Shown here: piece after piece, positions 47,397 through 61,090 of the stretch
How the letters are laid out: every line of letters begins with the position of its first letter
How positions within the stretch are numbered: the stretch's first letter is position 1
Assembly: GCF_023091745.1 (NCBI RefSeq)
Contig: NW_026291493.1
Coordinates: 186,001-250,000 of the forward strand
DNA: 64,000 bases
Reading direction: 5' to 3'
From: Budorcas taxicolor
Lineage: Eukaryota > Chordata > Mammalia > Artiodactyla > Bovidae
Notes under the pieces: model-generated
Told to the model about the DNA's origin: nothing
The model's database searches: none
The model's input: the letters and a program-made list of their open reading frames with translations, nothing else
Translations under genes and position numbers: made by a program

Positions 47397-49843
47397 AGTT
47401 GCTAGGGGACCTCTCGGGATTCCTCTCCCGTCCATGCCGGGGCCTCAGTCCTTGTGTGGAGTCGGGGCCGGAACCTGAGGATTCCTCTCCAGTGTTGCCA
47501 TGGATCTTGGGGTGCTTCTGAGTCTCCCCAGGGGAGTCAGGCCTCGTCTCGAGTGGGGGCATGCACGTGCGCTTTCCTCCCGAGCTGCAGCAGTAGTGTC
47601 ACGCTTCCTGTCACGTGGATCAAGGGATCTGTGGCTTTCCCTCCAGGCTGTCCCTCGAGGCTTTCCCACGAGGCTTTCCCACAGGGCTGTGCCACGTGCC
47701 ACCTTGGTGGGAGTCGATCCTCGGCGTGAAAGACGAGCCGGTGAAGGGAAAAGAGGTTCCTCTGGAATGGACTGAGACATCTGGGGGACTCTTGGAATGG
47801 TGGCACGACCCTGGAGTTCCTCTCGCCGTTCCTGTTGAGAGGGCCTCCTCTTGAGATGCGACGGGAACGCCGGGAACCCTTTCCCGACGAAGCAGGGAAA
47901 GGATCCCTCATCTCGAGCTACGAGGCGGAAACGGGGCTCCTCTGGATGTGGGCGGGACCCTCGTGATTCCTCTCGAGTGGAGACGGGTATGTCGGGGAAC
48001 TTCTTGATTTGCACCAAGGGTGTGAAGGACCCTTTGGAAGTTCCAGAGGGGAGGTGTGATCAGCCTCGAGACGCCTCAGCGGAAATGGGCCTCATCTCGC
48101 CTGGAGGGGAGAACCTCCTGGATTTTCTCGAGTTGCGGCAGGTCTTCTCGAGTTACGACGGGGACCTCAGGGACCCGCTCTGGTGGCCTCAGGAAAGGCC
48201 AGTCCCCATGCGAGTTGCTAGGGGACCTCTCGGGATTCCTCTCCTGTCCATGCCGGGGCCTCAGTCCTTGTGTGGAGTCGGGGCCGGAACCTGAGGATTC
48301 CTCTCCAGTGTTGCCATGGATCTTGGGGTGCTTCTGAGTCTCCCCAGGGGAGTCAGGCCTCGTCTCGAGTGGGGGCATGCACGTGCGCTTCCCTCCCGAG
48401 CTGCAGCAGTAGTGTCACGCTTCCTGTAACGTGGATCAAGGGATCTGTGGCTTTCCCTCGAGGCTGTCCCTCGAGGCTTTCCCACGAGGCTTTCCCACAG
48501 GGCTGTGCCACGTGCCACCTTGGTGTGAGTCGATCCTCGGCGTGAAAGACGAGCCGGTGAAGGGAAAAGAGGTTCCTCTGGAATGGACTGAGACATCTGG
48601 GGGACTCTTGGAATGGTGGCACGACCCTGGAGTTCCTCTCGCCGTTCCTGTTGAGAGGGCCTCCTCTTGAGATGCGACGGGAACGCCGGGAACTCTTTCC
48701 CGACGAAGCAGGGAAAGGATCCCTCATCTCGAGCTACGAGGCGGAAACGGGGCTCCTCTGGATGTGGGCGGGACCCTCGTGATTCCTCTCGAGTGGAGAC
48801 GGGTATGTCGGGGAACTTCTTGATTTGCACCAAGGGTGTGAAGGAGCCCTTCGAAGTTCCAGAGGGGAGGTGTGATCAGCCTCGAGACGCCTCAGCGGAA
48901 ATGGGCCTCATCTCGCCTGGAGAGGAGAACCTCCTGGATTTTCTCGAGTTGCGGCAGGTCTTCTCGAGTTACGACGGGGACCTCACGGACCCGCTCTGGT
49001 GGCCTCAGGGAAGGCCAGTCCCATGCGAGTTGCTAGGGGACCTCTCGGGATTCCTCTCCCGTCCATGCCGGGGCCTCAGTCCTTGTGTGGAGTCGGGGCC
49101 GGAACCTGAGGATTCCTCTCCAGTGTTGCCATGGATCTTGGGGTGCTTCTGAGTCTCCCCAGGGGAGTCAGGCCTCGTCTCGAGTGGGGGCATGCACGTG
49201 CGCTTTCCTCCCGAGCTGCAGCAGTAGTGTCACGCTTCCTGTCACGTGGATCAAGGGATCTGTGGCTTTCCCTCGAGGCTGTCCCTCGAGGCTTTCCCAC
49301 GAGGCTTTCCCACAGGGCTGTGCCACGTGCCACCTTGGTGTGAGTCGATCCTCGGCGTGAAAGACGAGCCGGTGAAGGGAAAAGAGGTTCCTCTGGAATG
49401 GACTGAGACATCTGGGGGACTCTTGGAATGGTGGCACGACCCTGGAGTTCCTCTCGCCGTTCCTGTTGAGAGGGCCTCCTCTTGAGATGCGACGGGAACG
49501 CCGGGAACCCTTTCCCGACGAAGCAGGGAAAGGATCCCTCATCTCGAGCTACGAGGCGGAAACGGGGCTCCTCTGGATGTGGGCGGGACCCTCGTGATTC
49601 CTCTCGAGTGGAGACGGGTATGTCGGGGAACTTCTTGATTTGCACCAAGGGTGTGAAGGACCCTTTGGAAGTTCCAGAGGGGAGGTGTGATCAGCCTCGA
49701 GACGCCTCAGCGGAAATGGGCCTCATCTCGCCTGGAGGGGAGAACCTCCTGGATTTTCTCGAGTTGCGGCAGGTCTTCTCGAGTTACGACGGGGACCTCA
49801 GGGACCCGCTCTGGTGGCCTCAGGAAAGGCCAGTCCCCATGCG
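47397..49843 (+). repeat. 3-monomer duplication, copy 2
   Basis: This lies directly after copy 1 in tandem. The differences noticed are few, for example GCAACAAGG near 47197 against GCACCAAGG near 49644, CTCCTGTCC near 48241, and TTCCCTCCCG near 48391. This implies a very recent duplication. Confidence 0.82.
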
Positions 49844-50502
49844 AGTTGCTAGGGGACCTCTCGGGATTCCTCTCCCGTCCATGCCGGGGCCTCAGTCCTT
49901 GTGTGGAGTCGGGGCCGGAACCTGAGGATTCCTCTCCAGTGTTGCCATGGATCTTGGGGTGCTTCTGAGTCTCCCCAGGGGAGTCAGGCCTCGTCTCGAG
50001 TGGGGGCATGCACGTGCGCTTTCCTCCCGAGCTGCAGCAGTAGTGTCACGCTTCCTGTCACGTGGATCAAGGGATCTGTGGCTTTCCCTCGAGGCTGTCC
50101 CTCGAGGCTTTCCCACGAGGCTTTCCCACAGGGCTGTGCCACGTGCCACCTTGGTGTGAGTCGATCCTCGGCGTGAAAGACGAGCCGGTGAAGGGAAAAG
50201 AGGTTCCTCTGGAATGGACTGAGACATCTGGGGGACTCTTGGAATGGTGGCACGACCCTGGAGTTCCTCTCGCCGTTCCTGTTGAGAGGGCCTCCTCTTG
50301 AGATGCGACGGGAACGCCGGGAACTCTTTCCCGACGAAGCAGGGAAAGGATCCCTCATCTCGAGCTACGAGGCGGAAACGGGGCTCCTCTGGATGTGGGC
50401 GGGACCCACGTGATTCCTCTCGAGTGGAGACGGGTATGTCGGGGAACTTCTTGATTTGCACCAAGGGTGTGAAGGAGCCTTTCGAAGTTCCAGAGGTGAG
50501 GT

Positions 50503-53500
50503 GTGATCAGCCTCGAGACGCCTCAGCGGAAATGGGCCTCATCTCGCCTGGAGAGGAGAACCTCTTGGATTTTCTCGAGTTGCGGCAGGTCTTCTCGAGT
50601 TACGACGGGGACCTCACGGACCCGCTCTGGTGGCCTCAGGGAAGGCCAGTCCCCATGCGAGTTGCTAGGGGACCTCTCGGGATTCCTCTCCCGTCCATGC
50701 CGGGGCCTCAGTCCTTGTGTGGAGTCTGGGCCGGAACCTGAGGATTCCTCTCCAGTGTTGCCATGGATCTTGGGGTGCTTCTGAGTCTCCCCAGGGGAGT
50801 CAGGCCTCGTCTCGAGTGGGGGCATGCACGTGCGCTTCCCTCCCGAGCTGCAGCAGTAGTGTCACGCTTCCTGTCACGTGGATCAAGGGATCTGTGGCTT
50901 TCCCTCGAGGCTGTCCCTCGAGGCTTTCCCACGAGGCTTTCCCACAGGGCTGTGCCACGTGCCACCTTGGTGGGAGTCGATCCTCGGCGTGAAAGACGAG
51001 CCGGTGAAGGGAAAAGAGGTTCCTCTGGAATGGACTGAGACATCTGGGGGACTCTTGGAATGGTGGCACGACCCTGGAGTTCCTCTCGCCGTTCCTGTTG
51101 AGAGGGCCTCCTCTTGAGATGCGATGTGAACGCCGGGAACTCTTTCCCGACGAAGCAGGGAAAGGATCCCTCATCTCGAGCTACGAGGCGGAAACGGGGC
51201 TCCTCTGGATGTGGGCGGGACCCTCGTGTTTCCTCTCGAGGGGAGACGGGTATGTCGGGGAACTTCTTGATTTGCACCAAGGGTGTGAAGGACCCTTTCG
51301 AAGTTCCAGAGGGGAGGTGTGATCAGCCTCGAGACGCCTCAGCGGAAATGGGCCTCATCTCGCCTGGAGGGGAGAACCTCCTGGATTTTCTCGAGTTGCG
51401 GCAGGTCTTCTAGAGTTACGACGGGGACCTCAGGGACCCGCTCTGGTGGCCTCAGGAAAGGCCAGTCCCCATGGAAGTTGCTAGGGGACCTCTCGGGATT
51501 CCTCTCCCGTCCATGCCGGGGCCTCAGTCCTTGTGTGGAGTCGGGGCTGGAACCTGAGGATTCCTCTCCAGTGTTGCCATGGACCTTGGGGTGCTTCTGA
51601 GTCTCCCCAGGGGAGTCAGGCCTCGTCTCGAGTGGGGGCATGCACGTGCGCTTTCCTCCCGAGCTGCAGCAGTAGTGTCACGCTTCCTGTCACGTGGATC
51701 AAGGGATCTGTGGCTCTCCCTCGAGGCTTTCCCACGAGGCTTTCCCACAGGGCTGTGCCCCGTGCCACCATGGTGTGAGTCGATTCTCGGCGTGAAAGAC
51801 AAGCCGGTGTAGGGAAAGGAGGTTCCTCTGGAATGGACTGAGACATCTGGGGGACTCTTGGAATGGTGGCACGACCCTGGAGTTCCTCTCGCCGTTCCTG
51901 TTGAGAGGGCCTCCTCTTGAGATGCGACGGGAACCCCGGGAACTCTTTCCCGACGAAGCAGGGAAAGGATCCCTCATCTCGAGCTACGAGGCGGAAACGG
52001 GGCTCCTCTGGATGTGGTCGGGACCCTCGTGTTTCCACTCGAGGGGAGACGGGTATGTCGGGGAACTTCTTGATTTGCACCAAGGGTGTGAAGGACCCTT
52101 TCGAAGTTCCAGAGGTGAGGTGTGATCAGCCTCGAGACGCCTCAGCGGAAATGGGCCTCATCTCGCCTGGAGGGGAGAACCTCCTGGATTTTCTCGAGTT
52201 GCGGCAGGTCTTCTCGAGTTACGACGGGGACCTCAGGGACCCGCTCTGGTGGCCTCAGGAAAGGCCAGTCCCCATGCGAGTTGCTAGGGGACCTCTCGGG
52301 ATTCCTCTCCGGTCCATGCCGGGGCCTCAGTCCTTGTGTGGAGTCGGGGCCGGAACCTGAGGATTCCTCTCCAGTGTTGCCATGGATCTTGGGGTGCTTC
52401 TGAGTCTCCCCAGGGGAGTCAGGCCTCGTCTCGAGTGGGGGCATGCACGTGCGCTTTCCTCCCGAGCTGCAGCAGTAGTGTCACGCTTCCTGTCACGTGG
52501 ATCAAGGGATCTGTGGCTTTCCCTCGAGGCTGTCCCTCGAGGCTTTCCCACGAGGCTTTCCCACAGGGCTGTGCCACGTGCCACCTTGGTGTGAGTCGAT
52601 CCTCGGCGTGAAAGACGAGCCGGTGAAGGGAAAAGAGGTTCCTCTGGAATGGACTGAGACATCTGGGGGACTCTTGGAATGGTGGCACGACCCTGGAGTT
52701 CCTCTCGCCGTTCCTGTTGAGAGGGCCTCCTCTTGAGATGCGACGGGAACGCCGGGAACCCTTTCCCGACGAAGCAGGGAAAGGATCCCTCATCTCGAGC
52801 TACGAGGCCGAAACTGGGCTCCTCTGGATGTGGGCGGGACCCTCGTGATTCCTCTCGAGTGGAGACGGGTATGTCGGGGAACTTCTTGATTTGCAACAAG
52901 GGTGTGAAGGACCCTTTGGAAGTTCCAGAGGGGACGTGTGATCAGCCTCGAGACGCCTCAGCGGAAATGGGCCTCATCTCGCCTGGAGGGGAGAACCTCC
53001 TGGATTTTCTCGAGTTGCGGCAGGTCTTCTCGAGTTACGACGGGGACCTCAGGGACCCGCTCTGGTGGCCTCAGGAAAGGCCAGTCCCCATGCGAGTTGC
53101 TAGGGGACCTCTCGGGATTCCTCTCCCGTCCATGCCGGGGCCTCAGTCCTTGTGTGGAGTCGGGGCCGGAACCTGAGGATTCCTCTCCAGTGTTGCCATG
53201 GATCTTGGGGTGCTTCTGAGTCTCCCCAGGGGAGTCAGGCCTCGTCTCGAGTGGGGGCATGCACGTGCGCTTTCCTCCCGAGCTGCAGCAGTAGTGTCAC
53301 GCTTCCTGTCACGTGGATCAAGGGATCTGTGGCTTTCCCTCGAGGCTGTCCCTCGAGGCTTTCCCACGAGGCTTTCCCACAGGGCTGTGCCACGTGCCAC
53401 CTTGGTGTGAGTCGATCCTCGGCGTGAAAGACGAGCCGGTGAAGGGAAAAGAGGTTCCTCTGGAATGGACTGAGACATCTGGGGGACTCTTGGAATGGTG

Positions 53501-56500
53501 GCACGACCCTGGAGTTCCTCTCGCCGTTCCTGTTGAGAGGGCCTCCTCTTGAGATGCGACGGGAACGCCGGGAACTCTTTCCCGACGAAGCAGGGAAAGG
53601 ATCCCTCATCTCGAGCTACGAGGCGGAAACGGGGCTCCTCTGGATGTGGGCGGGACCCTCGTGATTCCTCTCGAGTGGAGACGGGTATGTCGGGGAACTT
53701 CTTGATTTGCACCAAGGGTGTGAAGGAGCCTTTCGAAGTTCCAGAGGTGAGGTGTGATCAGCCTCGAGACGCCTCAGCGGAAATGGGCCTCATCTCGCCT
53801 GGAGAGGAGAACCTCCTGGATTTTCTCGAGTTGCGGCAGGTCTTCTCGAGTTACGACGGGGACCTCACGGACCCGCTCTGGTGGCCTCAGGGAAGGCCAG
53901 TCCCCATGCGAGTTGCTAGGGGACCTCTCGGGATTCCTCTCCCGTCCATGCCGGGGCCTCAGTCCTTGTGTGGAGTCGGGGCCGGAACCTGAGGATTCCT
54001 CTCCAGTGTTGCCATGGATCTTGGGGTGCTTCTGAGTCTCCCCAGGGGAGTCAGGCCTCGTCTCGAGTGGGGGCATGCACGTGCGCTTTCCTCCCGAGCT
54101 GCAGCAGTAGTGTCACGCTTCCTGTCACGGGGATCAAGGGATCTGTGGCTTTCCCTCGAGGCTGTCCCTCGAGGCTTTCCCACGAGGCTTTCCCACAGGG
54201 CTGTGCCACGTGCCACCTTGGTGTGAGTCGATCCTCGGCGTGAAAGACGAGCCGGTGAAGGGAAAAGAGGTTCCTCTGGAATGGACTGAGACATCTGGGG
54301 GACTCTTGGAATGGTGGCACGACCCTGGAGTTCCTCTCGCCGTTCCTGTTGAGAGGGCCTCCTCTTGAGATGCGACGGGAACGCCGGGAACCCTTTCCCG
54401 ACGAAGCAGGGAAAGGATCCCTCATCTCGAGCTACGAGGCGGAAACGGGGCTCCTCTGGATGTGGGCGGGACCCTCGTGATTCCTCTCGAGTGGAGACGG
54501 GTATGTCGGGGAACTTCTTGATTTGCAACAAGGGTGTGAAGGACCCTTTGGAAGTTCCAGAGGGGAGGTGTGATCAGCCTCGAGACGCCTCAGCGGAAAT
54601 GGGCCTCATCTCGCCTGGAGGGGAGAACCTCCTGGATTTTCTCGAGTTGCGGCAGGTCTTCTCGAGTTACGACGGGGACCTCAGGGACACGCTCTGGTGG
54701 CCTCAGGAAAGGCCAGTCCCCATGCGAGTTGCTAGGGGACCTCTCGGGATTCCTCTCCCGTCCATGCCGGGGCCTCAGTCCTTGTGTGGAGTCGGGGCCG
54801 GAACCTGAGGATTCCTCTCCAGTGTTGCCATGGATCTTGGGGTGCTTCTGAGTCTCCCCAGGGGAGTCAGGCCTCGTCTCGAGTGGGGGCATGCACGTGC
54901 GCTTTCCTCCCGAGCTGCAGCAGTAGTGTCACGCTTCCTGTCACGTGGATCAAGGGATCTGTGGCTTTCCCTCGAGGCTGTCCCTCGAGGCTTTCCCACG
55001 AGGCTTTCCCACAGGGCTGTGCCACGTGCCACCTTGGTGTGAGTCGATCCTCGGCGTGAAAGACGAGCCGGTGAAGGGAAAAGAGGTTCCTCTGGAATGG
55101 ACTGAGACATCTGGGGGACTCTTGGAATGGTGGCACGACCCTGGAGTTCCTCTCGCCGTTCCTGTTGAGAGGGCCTCCTCTTGAGATGCGACGGGTACGC
55201 CGGGAACTCTTTCCCGACGAAGCAGGGAAAGGATCCCTCATCTCGAGCTACGAGGCGGAAACGGGGCTCCTCTGGATGTGGGCGGGACCCTCGTGTTTCC
55301 TCTCGAGGGGAGACGGGTATGTCGGGGAACTTCTTGATTTGCACCAAGGGTGTGAAGGACCCTTTCGAAGTTCCAGAGGGGAGGTGTGATCAGCGTCGAG
55401 ACGCCTCAGCGGAAATGGGCCTCATCTCGCCTGGAGAGGAGAACCTCCTGGATTTTCTCGAGTTGCGGCAGGTCTTCTCGAGTTACGACGGGGACCTCAC
55501 GGACCCGCTCTGGTGGCCTCAGGGAAGGCCAGTCCCCATGCGAGTTGCTAGGGGACCTCTCGGGATTCCTCTGCCGTCCATGCCGGGGCCTCAGTCCTTG
55601 TGTGGAGTCTGGGCCGGAACCTGAGGATTCCTCTCCAGTGTTGCCATGGATCTTGGGGTGCTTCTGAGTCTCCCCAGGGGAGTCAGGCCTCGTCTCGAGT
55701 GGGGGCATGCACGTGCGCTTCCCTCCCGAGCTGCAGCAGTAGTGTCACGCTTCCTGTCACGTGGATCAAGGGATCTGTGGCTTTCCCTCGAGGCTGTCCC
55801 TCGAGGCTTTCCCACGAGGCTTTCCCACAGGGCTGTGCCACGTGCCACCTTGGTGTGAGTCGATCCTCGGCGTGAAAGACGAGCCGGTGAAGGGAAAAGA
55901 GGTTCCTCTGGAATGGACTGAGACATCTGGGGGACTCTTGGAATGGTGGCACGACCCTGGAGTTCCTCTCGCCGTTCCTGTTGGGAGGGCCTCCTCTTGA
56001 GATGCGATGGGATCGCCGGGAACTCTTTCCCGACGAAGCAGGGAAAGGATCCCTCATCTCGAGCTACGAGGCGGAAACGGGGCTCCTCTGGATGTGGGCG
56101 GGACCCTCGTGTTTCCTCTCGAGGGGAGACGGGTATGTCGGGGAACTTCTTGATTTGCACCAAGGGTGTGAAGGACCCTTTCGAAGTTCCAGAGGGGAGG
56201 TGTGATCAGCCTCGAGACGCCTCAGCGGAAATGTGCCTCATCTCGCCTGGAGGGGAGAACCTCCTGGATTTTCTCGAGTTGCGGCAGGTCTTCTAGAGTT
56301 ACGACGGGGACCTCAGGGACCCGCTCTGGTGGCCTCAGGAAAGGCCAGTCCCCATGGAAGTTGCTAGGGGACCTCTCGGGATTCCTCTCCCGTCCATGCC
56401 GGGGTCTCAGTCCTTGTGTGGAGTCGGGGCTGGAACCTGAGGATTCCTCTCCAGTGTTGCCATGGACCTTGGGGTGCTTCTGAGTCTCCCCAGGGGAGTC

Positions 56501-57290
56501 AGGCCTCGTCTCGAGTGGGGGCATGCACGTGCGCTTTCCTCCCGAGCTGCAGCAGTAGTGTCACGCTTCCTGTCACGTGGATCAAGGGATCTGTGGCTCT
56601 CCCTCGAGGCTTTCCCACGAGGCTTTCCCACAGGGCTGTGCCCCGTGCCACCTTGGTGTGAGTCGATTCTCGGCGTGAAAGACAAGCCGGTGTAGGGAAA
56701 GGAGGTTCCTCTGGAATGGACTGAGACATCTGGGGGACTCTTGGAATGGTGGCACGACCCTGGAGTTCCTCTCGCCGTTCCTGTTGAGAGGGCCTCCTCT
56801 TGAGATGCGACGGGAACCCCGGGAACTCTTTCCCGACGAAGCAGGGAAAGGATCCCTCATCTCGAGCTACGAGGCGCAAACGGGGCTCCTCTGGATGTGG
56901 TCGGGACCCTCGTGTTTCCTCTCGAGGGGAGACGGGTATGTCGGGGAACTTCTTGATTTGCACCAAGGGTGTGAAGGACCCTTTCGAAGTTCCAGAGGGG
57001 AGGTGTGATCAGCCTCGAGACGCCTCAGCGGAAATGGGCCTCATCTCGCCTGGAGGGGAGAACCTCCTGGATTTTCTCGAGTTGCGGCAGGTCTTCTCGA
57101 GTTACGACGGGGACATCAGGGACCCGCTCTGGTGGCCTCAGGAAAGGCCAGTCCCCATGCGAGTTGCTAGGGGACCTCTCGGGATTCCTCTCCCGTCCAT
57201 GCCGGGGCCTCAGTCCTTGTGTGGAGTCGGGGCCGGAACCTGAGGATTCCTCTCCAGTGTTGCCATGGATCTTGGGGTGCTTCTGAGTCT
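50503..57290 (+). repeat. 6-monomer spaced duplication (offset 4,883 bp)
   Basis: The segment about 50503-52403 matches 55386-57286 at +4,883 bp (six monomers, less 13 bp). Shared markers are GGAGAGGAGAACCTC, the XbaI-like TCTAGA at 51409/56292, CCATGGAAGTTGC, the 3-unit 13-bp repeat, and GGAACCCCGGG near 51930 and 56813. Intervening monomers at 52733-55180 are of other subtypes and resemble those at 49482-50700. Confidence 0.72.
51712..51750 (+). repeat. 13-bp internal VNTR, 3-unit allele
   Basis: Three units (GGCTCTCCCTCGA, GGCTTTCCCACGA, GGCTTTCCCACAG) are present, so the monomer from 51114 to 51916 is 803 bp (816 minus 13). Other 803/802-bp monomers start at 7207, 19319, 23422, 33181, 41336, 55997, 59247 and 61682. 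The ones at 59247 and 61682 have the variant unit GGCTCTCCCTCGA followed by TGCTTTCCCACGA. Confidence 0.88.
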
Positions 57291-58655
57291 CCCCAGGGGA
57301 GTCAGGCCTCGTCTCGAGTGGGGGCATGCACGTGCGCTTCCCTCCCGAGCTGCAGCAGTAGTGTCACGCTTCCTGTCACGAGATCAAGGGATCTGTGGCT
57401 TTCCCTCGAGGCTGTCCCTCGAGGCTTTCCCACGAGGCTTTCCCACAGGGCTGTGCCACGTGCCACCTTGGTGTGAGTCGATCCTCTGCGTGAAAGACGA
57501 GCCGGTGAAGGGAAAAGAGGTTCCTCTGGAATGGACTGAGACATCTGGGGGACTCTTGGAATGGTGGCACGACCCTGGAGTTCCTCTCGCCGTTCCTGTT
57601 GAGAGGGCCTCCTCTTGAGATGCGACGGGAACGCCGGGAACTCTTTCCCGACGAAGCAGGGAAAGGATCCCTCATCTCGAGCTACGAGGCGGAAACGGGG
57701 CTCCTCTGGATGTGGGCGGGACCCTCGTGATTCCTCTCGAGTGGAGACGGGTATGTCGGGGAACTTCTTGATTTGCACCAAGGGTGTGAAGGAGCCTTTC
57801 GAAGTTCCAGAGGTGAGGTGTGATCAGCCTCGAGACGCCTCAGCGGAAATGGGCCTCATCTCGCCTGGAGGGGAGAACCTCCTGGATTTTCTCGAGTTGC
57901 GGCAGGTCTTCTCGAGTTACGACGGGGACCTCAGGGACCCGCTCTGGTGGCCTCAGGGAAGGCCAGTCCCCATGCGAGTTGCTAGGGGACCTCTCGGGAT
58001 TCCTCTCCCGTCCATGCCGGGGCCTCAGTCCTTGTGTGGAGTCTGGGCCGGAACCTGAGGATTCCTCTCCAGTGTTGCCATGGATCTTGGGGTGCTTCTG
58101 AGTCTCCCCAGGGGAGTCAGGCCTCGTCTCGAGTGGGGGCATGCACGTGCGCTTCCCTCCCGTGCTGCAGCAGTAGTGTCACGCTTCCTGTCACGTGGAT
58201 CAAGGGATCTGTGGCTTTCCCTCGAGGCTGTCCCTCGAGGCTTTCCCACGAGGCTTTCCCACAGGGCTGTGCCACGTGCCACCTTGGTGTGAGTCGATCC
58301 TCGGCGTGAAAGACGAGCCGGTGAAGGGAAAAGAGGTTCCTCTGGAATGGACTGAGACATCTGGGGGACTCTTGGAATGGTGGCACGACCCTGGAGTTCC
58401 TCTCGCCGTTCCTGTTGAGAGGGCCTCCTCTTGAGATGCGACGGGAACGCCGGGAACTCTTTCCCGACGAAGCAGGGAAAGGATCCCTCATCTCGAGCTA
58501 CGAGGCGGAAACGGGGCTCCTCTGGATGTGGGCGGGACCCTCGTGTTTCCTCTCGAGGGGAGACGGGTATGTCGGGGAACTTCTTGATTTGCACCAAGGG
58601 TGTGAAGGACCCTTTCGAAGTTCCAGAGGAGAGGTGTGATCAGCCTCGAGACGCC

Positions 58656-61090
58656 TCAGCGGAAATGGGCCTCATCTCGCCTGGAGGGGAGAACCTCCTG
58701 GATTTTCTCGAGTTGCGGCAGGTCTTCTCGAGTTACGACGGGGACCTCAGGGACCCGCTCTGGTGGCCTCAGGAAAGGCCAGTCCCGATGGAAGTTGCTA
58801 GGGGACCACTCGGGATTCCTCTCCCGTCCATGCCGGGGTCTCAGTCCTTGTGTGGAGTCGGGGCTGGAACCTGAGGATTCCTCTCCAGTTTTGCCATGGA
58901 TCTTGGGGTGCTTCTGAGTCTCCCCAGGGGAGTAAGGCCTCGTCTCGAGTGGGGGCATGCACGTGCGCTTTCCTCCCGAGCTGCAGCAGTAGTGTCACGC
59001 TTCCTGTCACGTGGATCAAGGGATCTGTGTCTCTCCCTCGAGGCTGTCCCTAGAGGCTATCCCACGAGGCTTTCCCACAAGGCTGTGCCAAGTGCCACCT
59101 TGGTGTGAGTCGATTCTCGGCGTGAAAGACAAGCCGGTGTAGGGAAAGGAGGTTCCTCTGGAATGGACTGAGACATCTGGGGGACTCTTGGAATGGTGGC
59201 ACAACCCTGGAGTTCCTCTCGCCGTTCCTGTTGAGAGGGCCTCCTCTTGAGATGCGACGGGAACGCCGGGAACTCTTTCCCGACGAAGCAGGGAAAGGAT
59301 CCCTCATCTCGAGCTAAGAGGCGGAAACGGGGCTCCTCTGGATGTGGTCGGGACCCTCGTGTTTCCTCTCGAGGGGAGACGGGTATGTCGGGGAACTTCT
59401 TGATTTGCACCAAGGGTGTGAAGGACCCTTTCGAAGTTCCAGAGGGGAGGTGTGATCAGCCTCGAGACGCCTGAGCGGAAATGGGCCTCATCTCGCCTGG
59501 AGGGGAGAACCTCCTGGATTTTCTCGAGTTGCGGCAGGTCTTCTAGAGTTACGACGGGGACCTCAGGGACCCGCTCTGGTGGCCTCAGGAAAGGCCAGTC
59601 CCCATGGAAGTTGCTAGGGGACCTCTCGGGATTCCTCTCCCGTCCATGCCGGGGTCTCAGTCCTTGTGTGGAGTCGGGGCTGGAACCTGAGGATTCCTCT
59701 CCAGTGTTGCCATGGAACTTGGGGTGCTTCTGAGTCTCCCCAGGGGAGTCAGGCCTCGTCTCGAGTGGGGGCATGCACGTGCGCTTTCCTCCCGAGCTGC
59801 AGCAGCAGTGTCACGCTTCCTGTCACGTGGATCAAGGGATCTGTGGCTCTCCCTCGATGCTTTCCCACGAGGCTTTCCCACAGGGCTGTGCCACGTGCCA
59901 CCTTGGTGTGAGTCGATTCTCGGCGTGAAAGACAAGCCGGTGTAGGGAAAGGAGGTTCCTCTGGAATGGACTGAGACATCTGGGGGACTCTTGGAATGGT
60001 GGCACGACCCTGGAGTTCCTCTCGCCGTTCCTGTTGAGAGGGCCTCCTCTTGAGATGCGACGGGAACGCCGGGAACTCTTTCCCGACGAAGCAGGGAAAG
60101 GATCCCTCATCTCGAGCTACGAGGCGGAAACGGGGCTCCTCTGGATGTGGTCGGGACCCTCGTGTTTCCTCTCGAGGGGAGACGGGTATGTCGGGGAACT
60201 TCTTGATTTGCACCAAGGGTGTGAAGGACCCTTTCGAAGTTCCAGAGGGGAGGTGTGATCAGCCTCGAGACGCCTCAGCGGAAATGGGCCTCATCTCGCC
60301 TGGAGGGGAGAACCTCCTGGATTTTCTCGAGTTGCGGCAGGTCTTCTCGTGTTACGACGGGGACATCAGGGACCCGCTCTGGTGGCCTCAGGAAAGGCCA
60401 GTCCCCATGCGAGTTGCTAGGGGACCTCTCGGGATTCCTCTCCCGTCCATGCCGGGGCCTCAGTCCTTGTGTGGAGTCGGGGCCGGAACCTGAGGATTCC
60501 TCTCCAGTGTTGCCATGGATCTTGGGGTGCTTCTGAGTCTCCCCAGGGGAGTCAGGCCTCGTCTCGAGTGGGGGCATGCACGTGCACTTTCCTCCCGAGC
60601 TGCAGCAGTAGTGTCACGCTTCCTGTCACGTGGATCAAGGGATCTGTGGCTTTCCCTCGAGGCTGTCCCTCGAGGCTTTCCCACGAGGCTTTCCCACAGG
60701 GCTGTGCCACGTGCCACCTTGGTGTGAGTCGATCCTCGGCGTGAAAGACGAGCCGGTGAAGGGAAAAGAGGTTCCTCTGGAATGGACTGAGACATCTGGG
60801 GGACTCTTGGAATGGTGGCACGACCCTGGAGTTCCTCTCGCCGTTCCTGTTGGGAGGGCCTCCTCTTGAGATGCGATGGGAACGCCGGGAACTCTTTCCC
60901 GACGAAGCAGGGAAAGGATCCCTCATCTCGAGCTACGAGGCGGAAACGGGGCTCCTCTGGATGTGGGCGGGACCCTCGTGTTTCCTCTCGAGGGGAGACG
61001 GGTATGTCGGGGAACTTCTTGATTTGCACCAAGGGTGTGAAGGACCCTTTCGAAGTTCCAGAGGGGAGGTGTGATCAGCCTCGAGACGCC
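58656..61090 (+). repeat. 3-monomer HOR, copy 1 (2,435 bp)
   Basis: The monomers around 58431-61090 recur at +2,435 bp (two 816-bp monomers plus one of 803). Shared private variants include CCCTAGAGGCTATCC (59047 and 61489), GAGCTAAGAGGCGG (59312 and 61747), CGCCTGAGCGG (59467 and 61902) and CAGCAGCAGTGTCACG. Confidence 0.83.
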
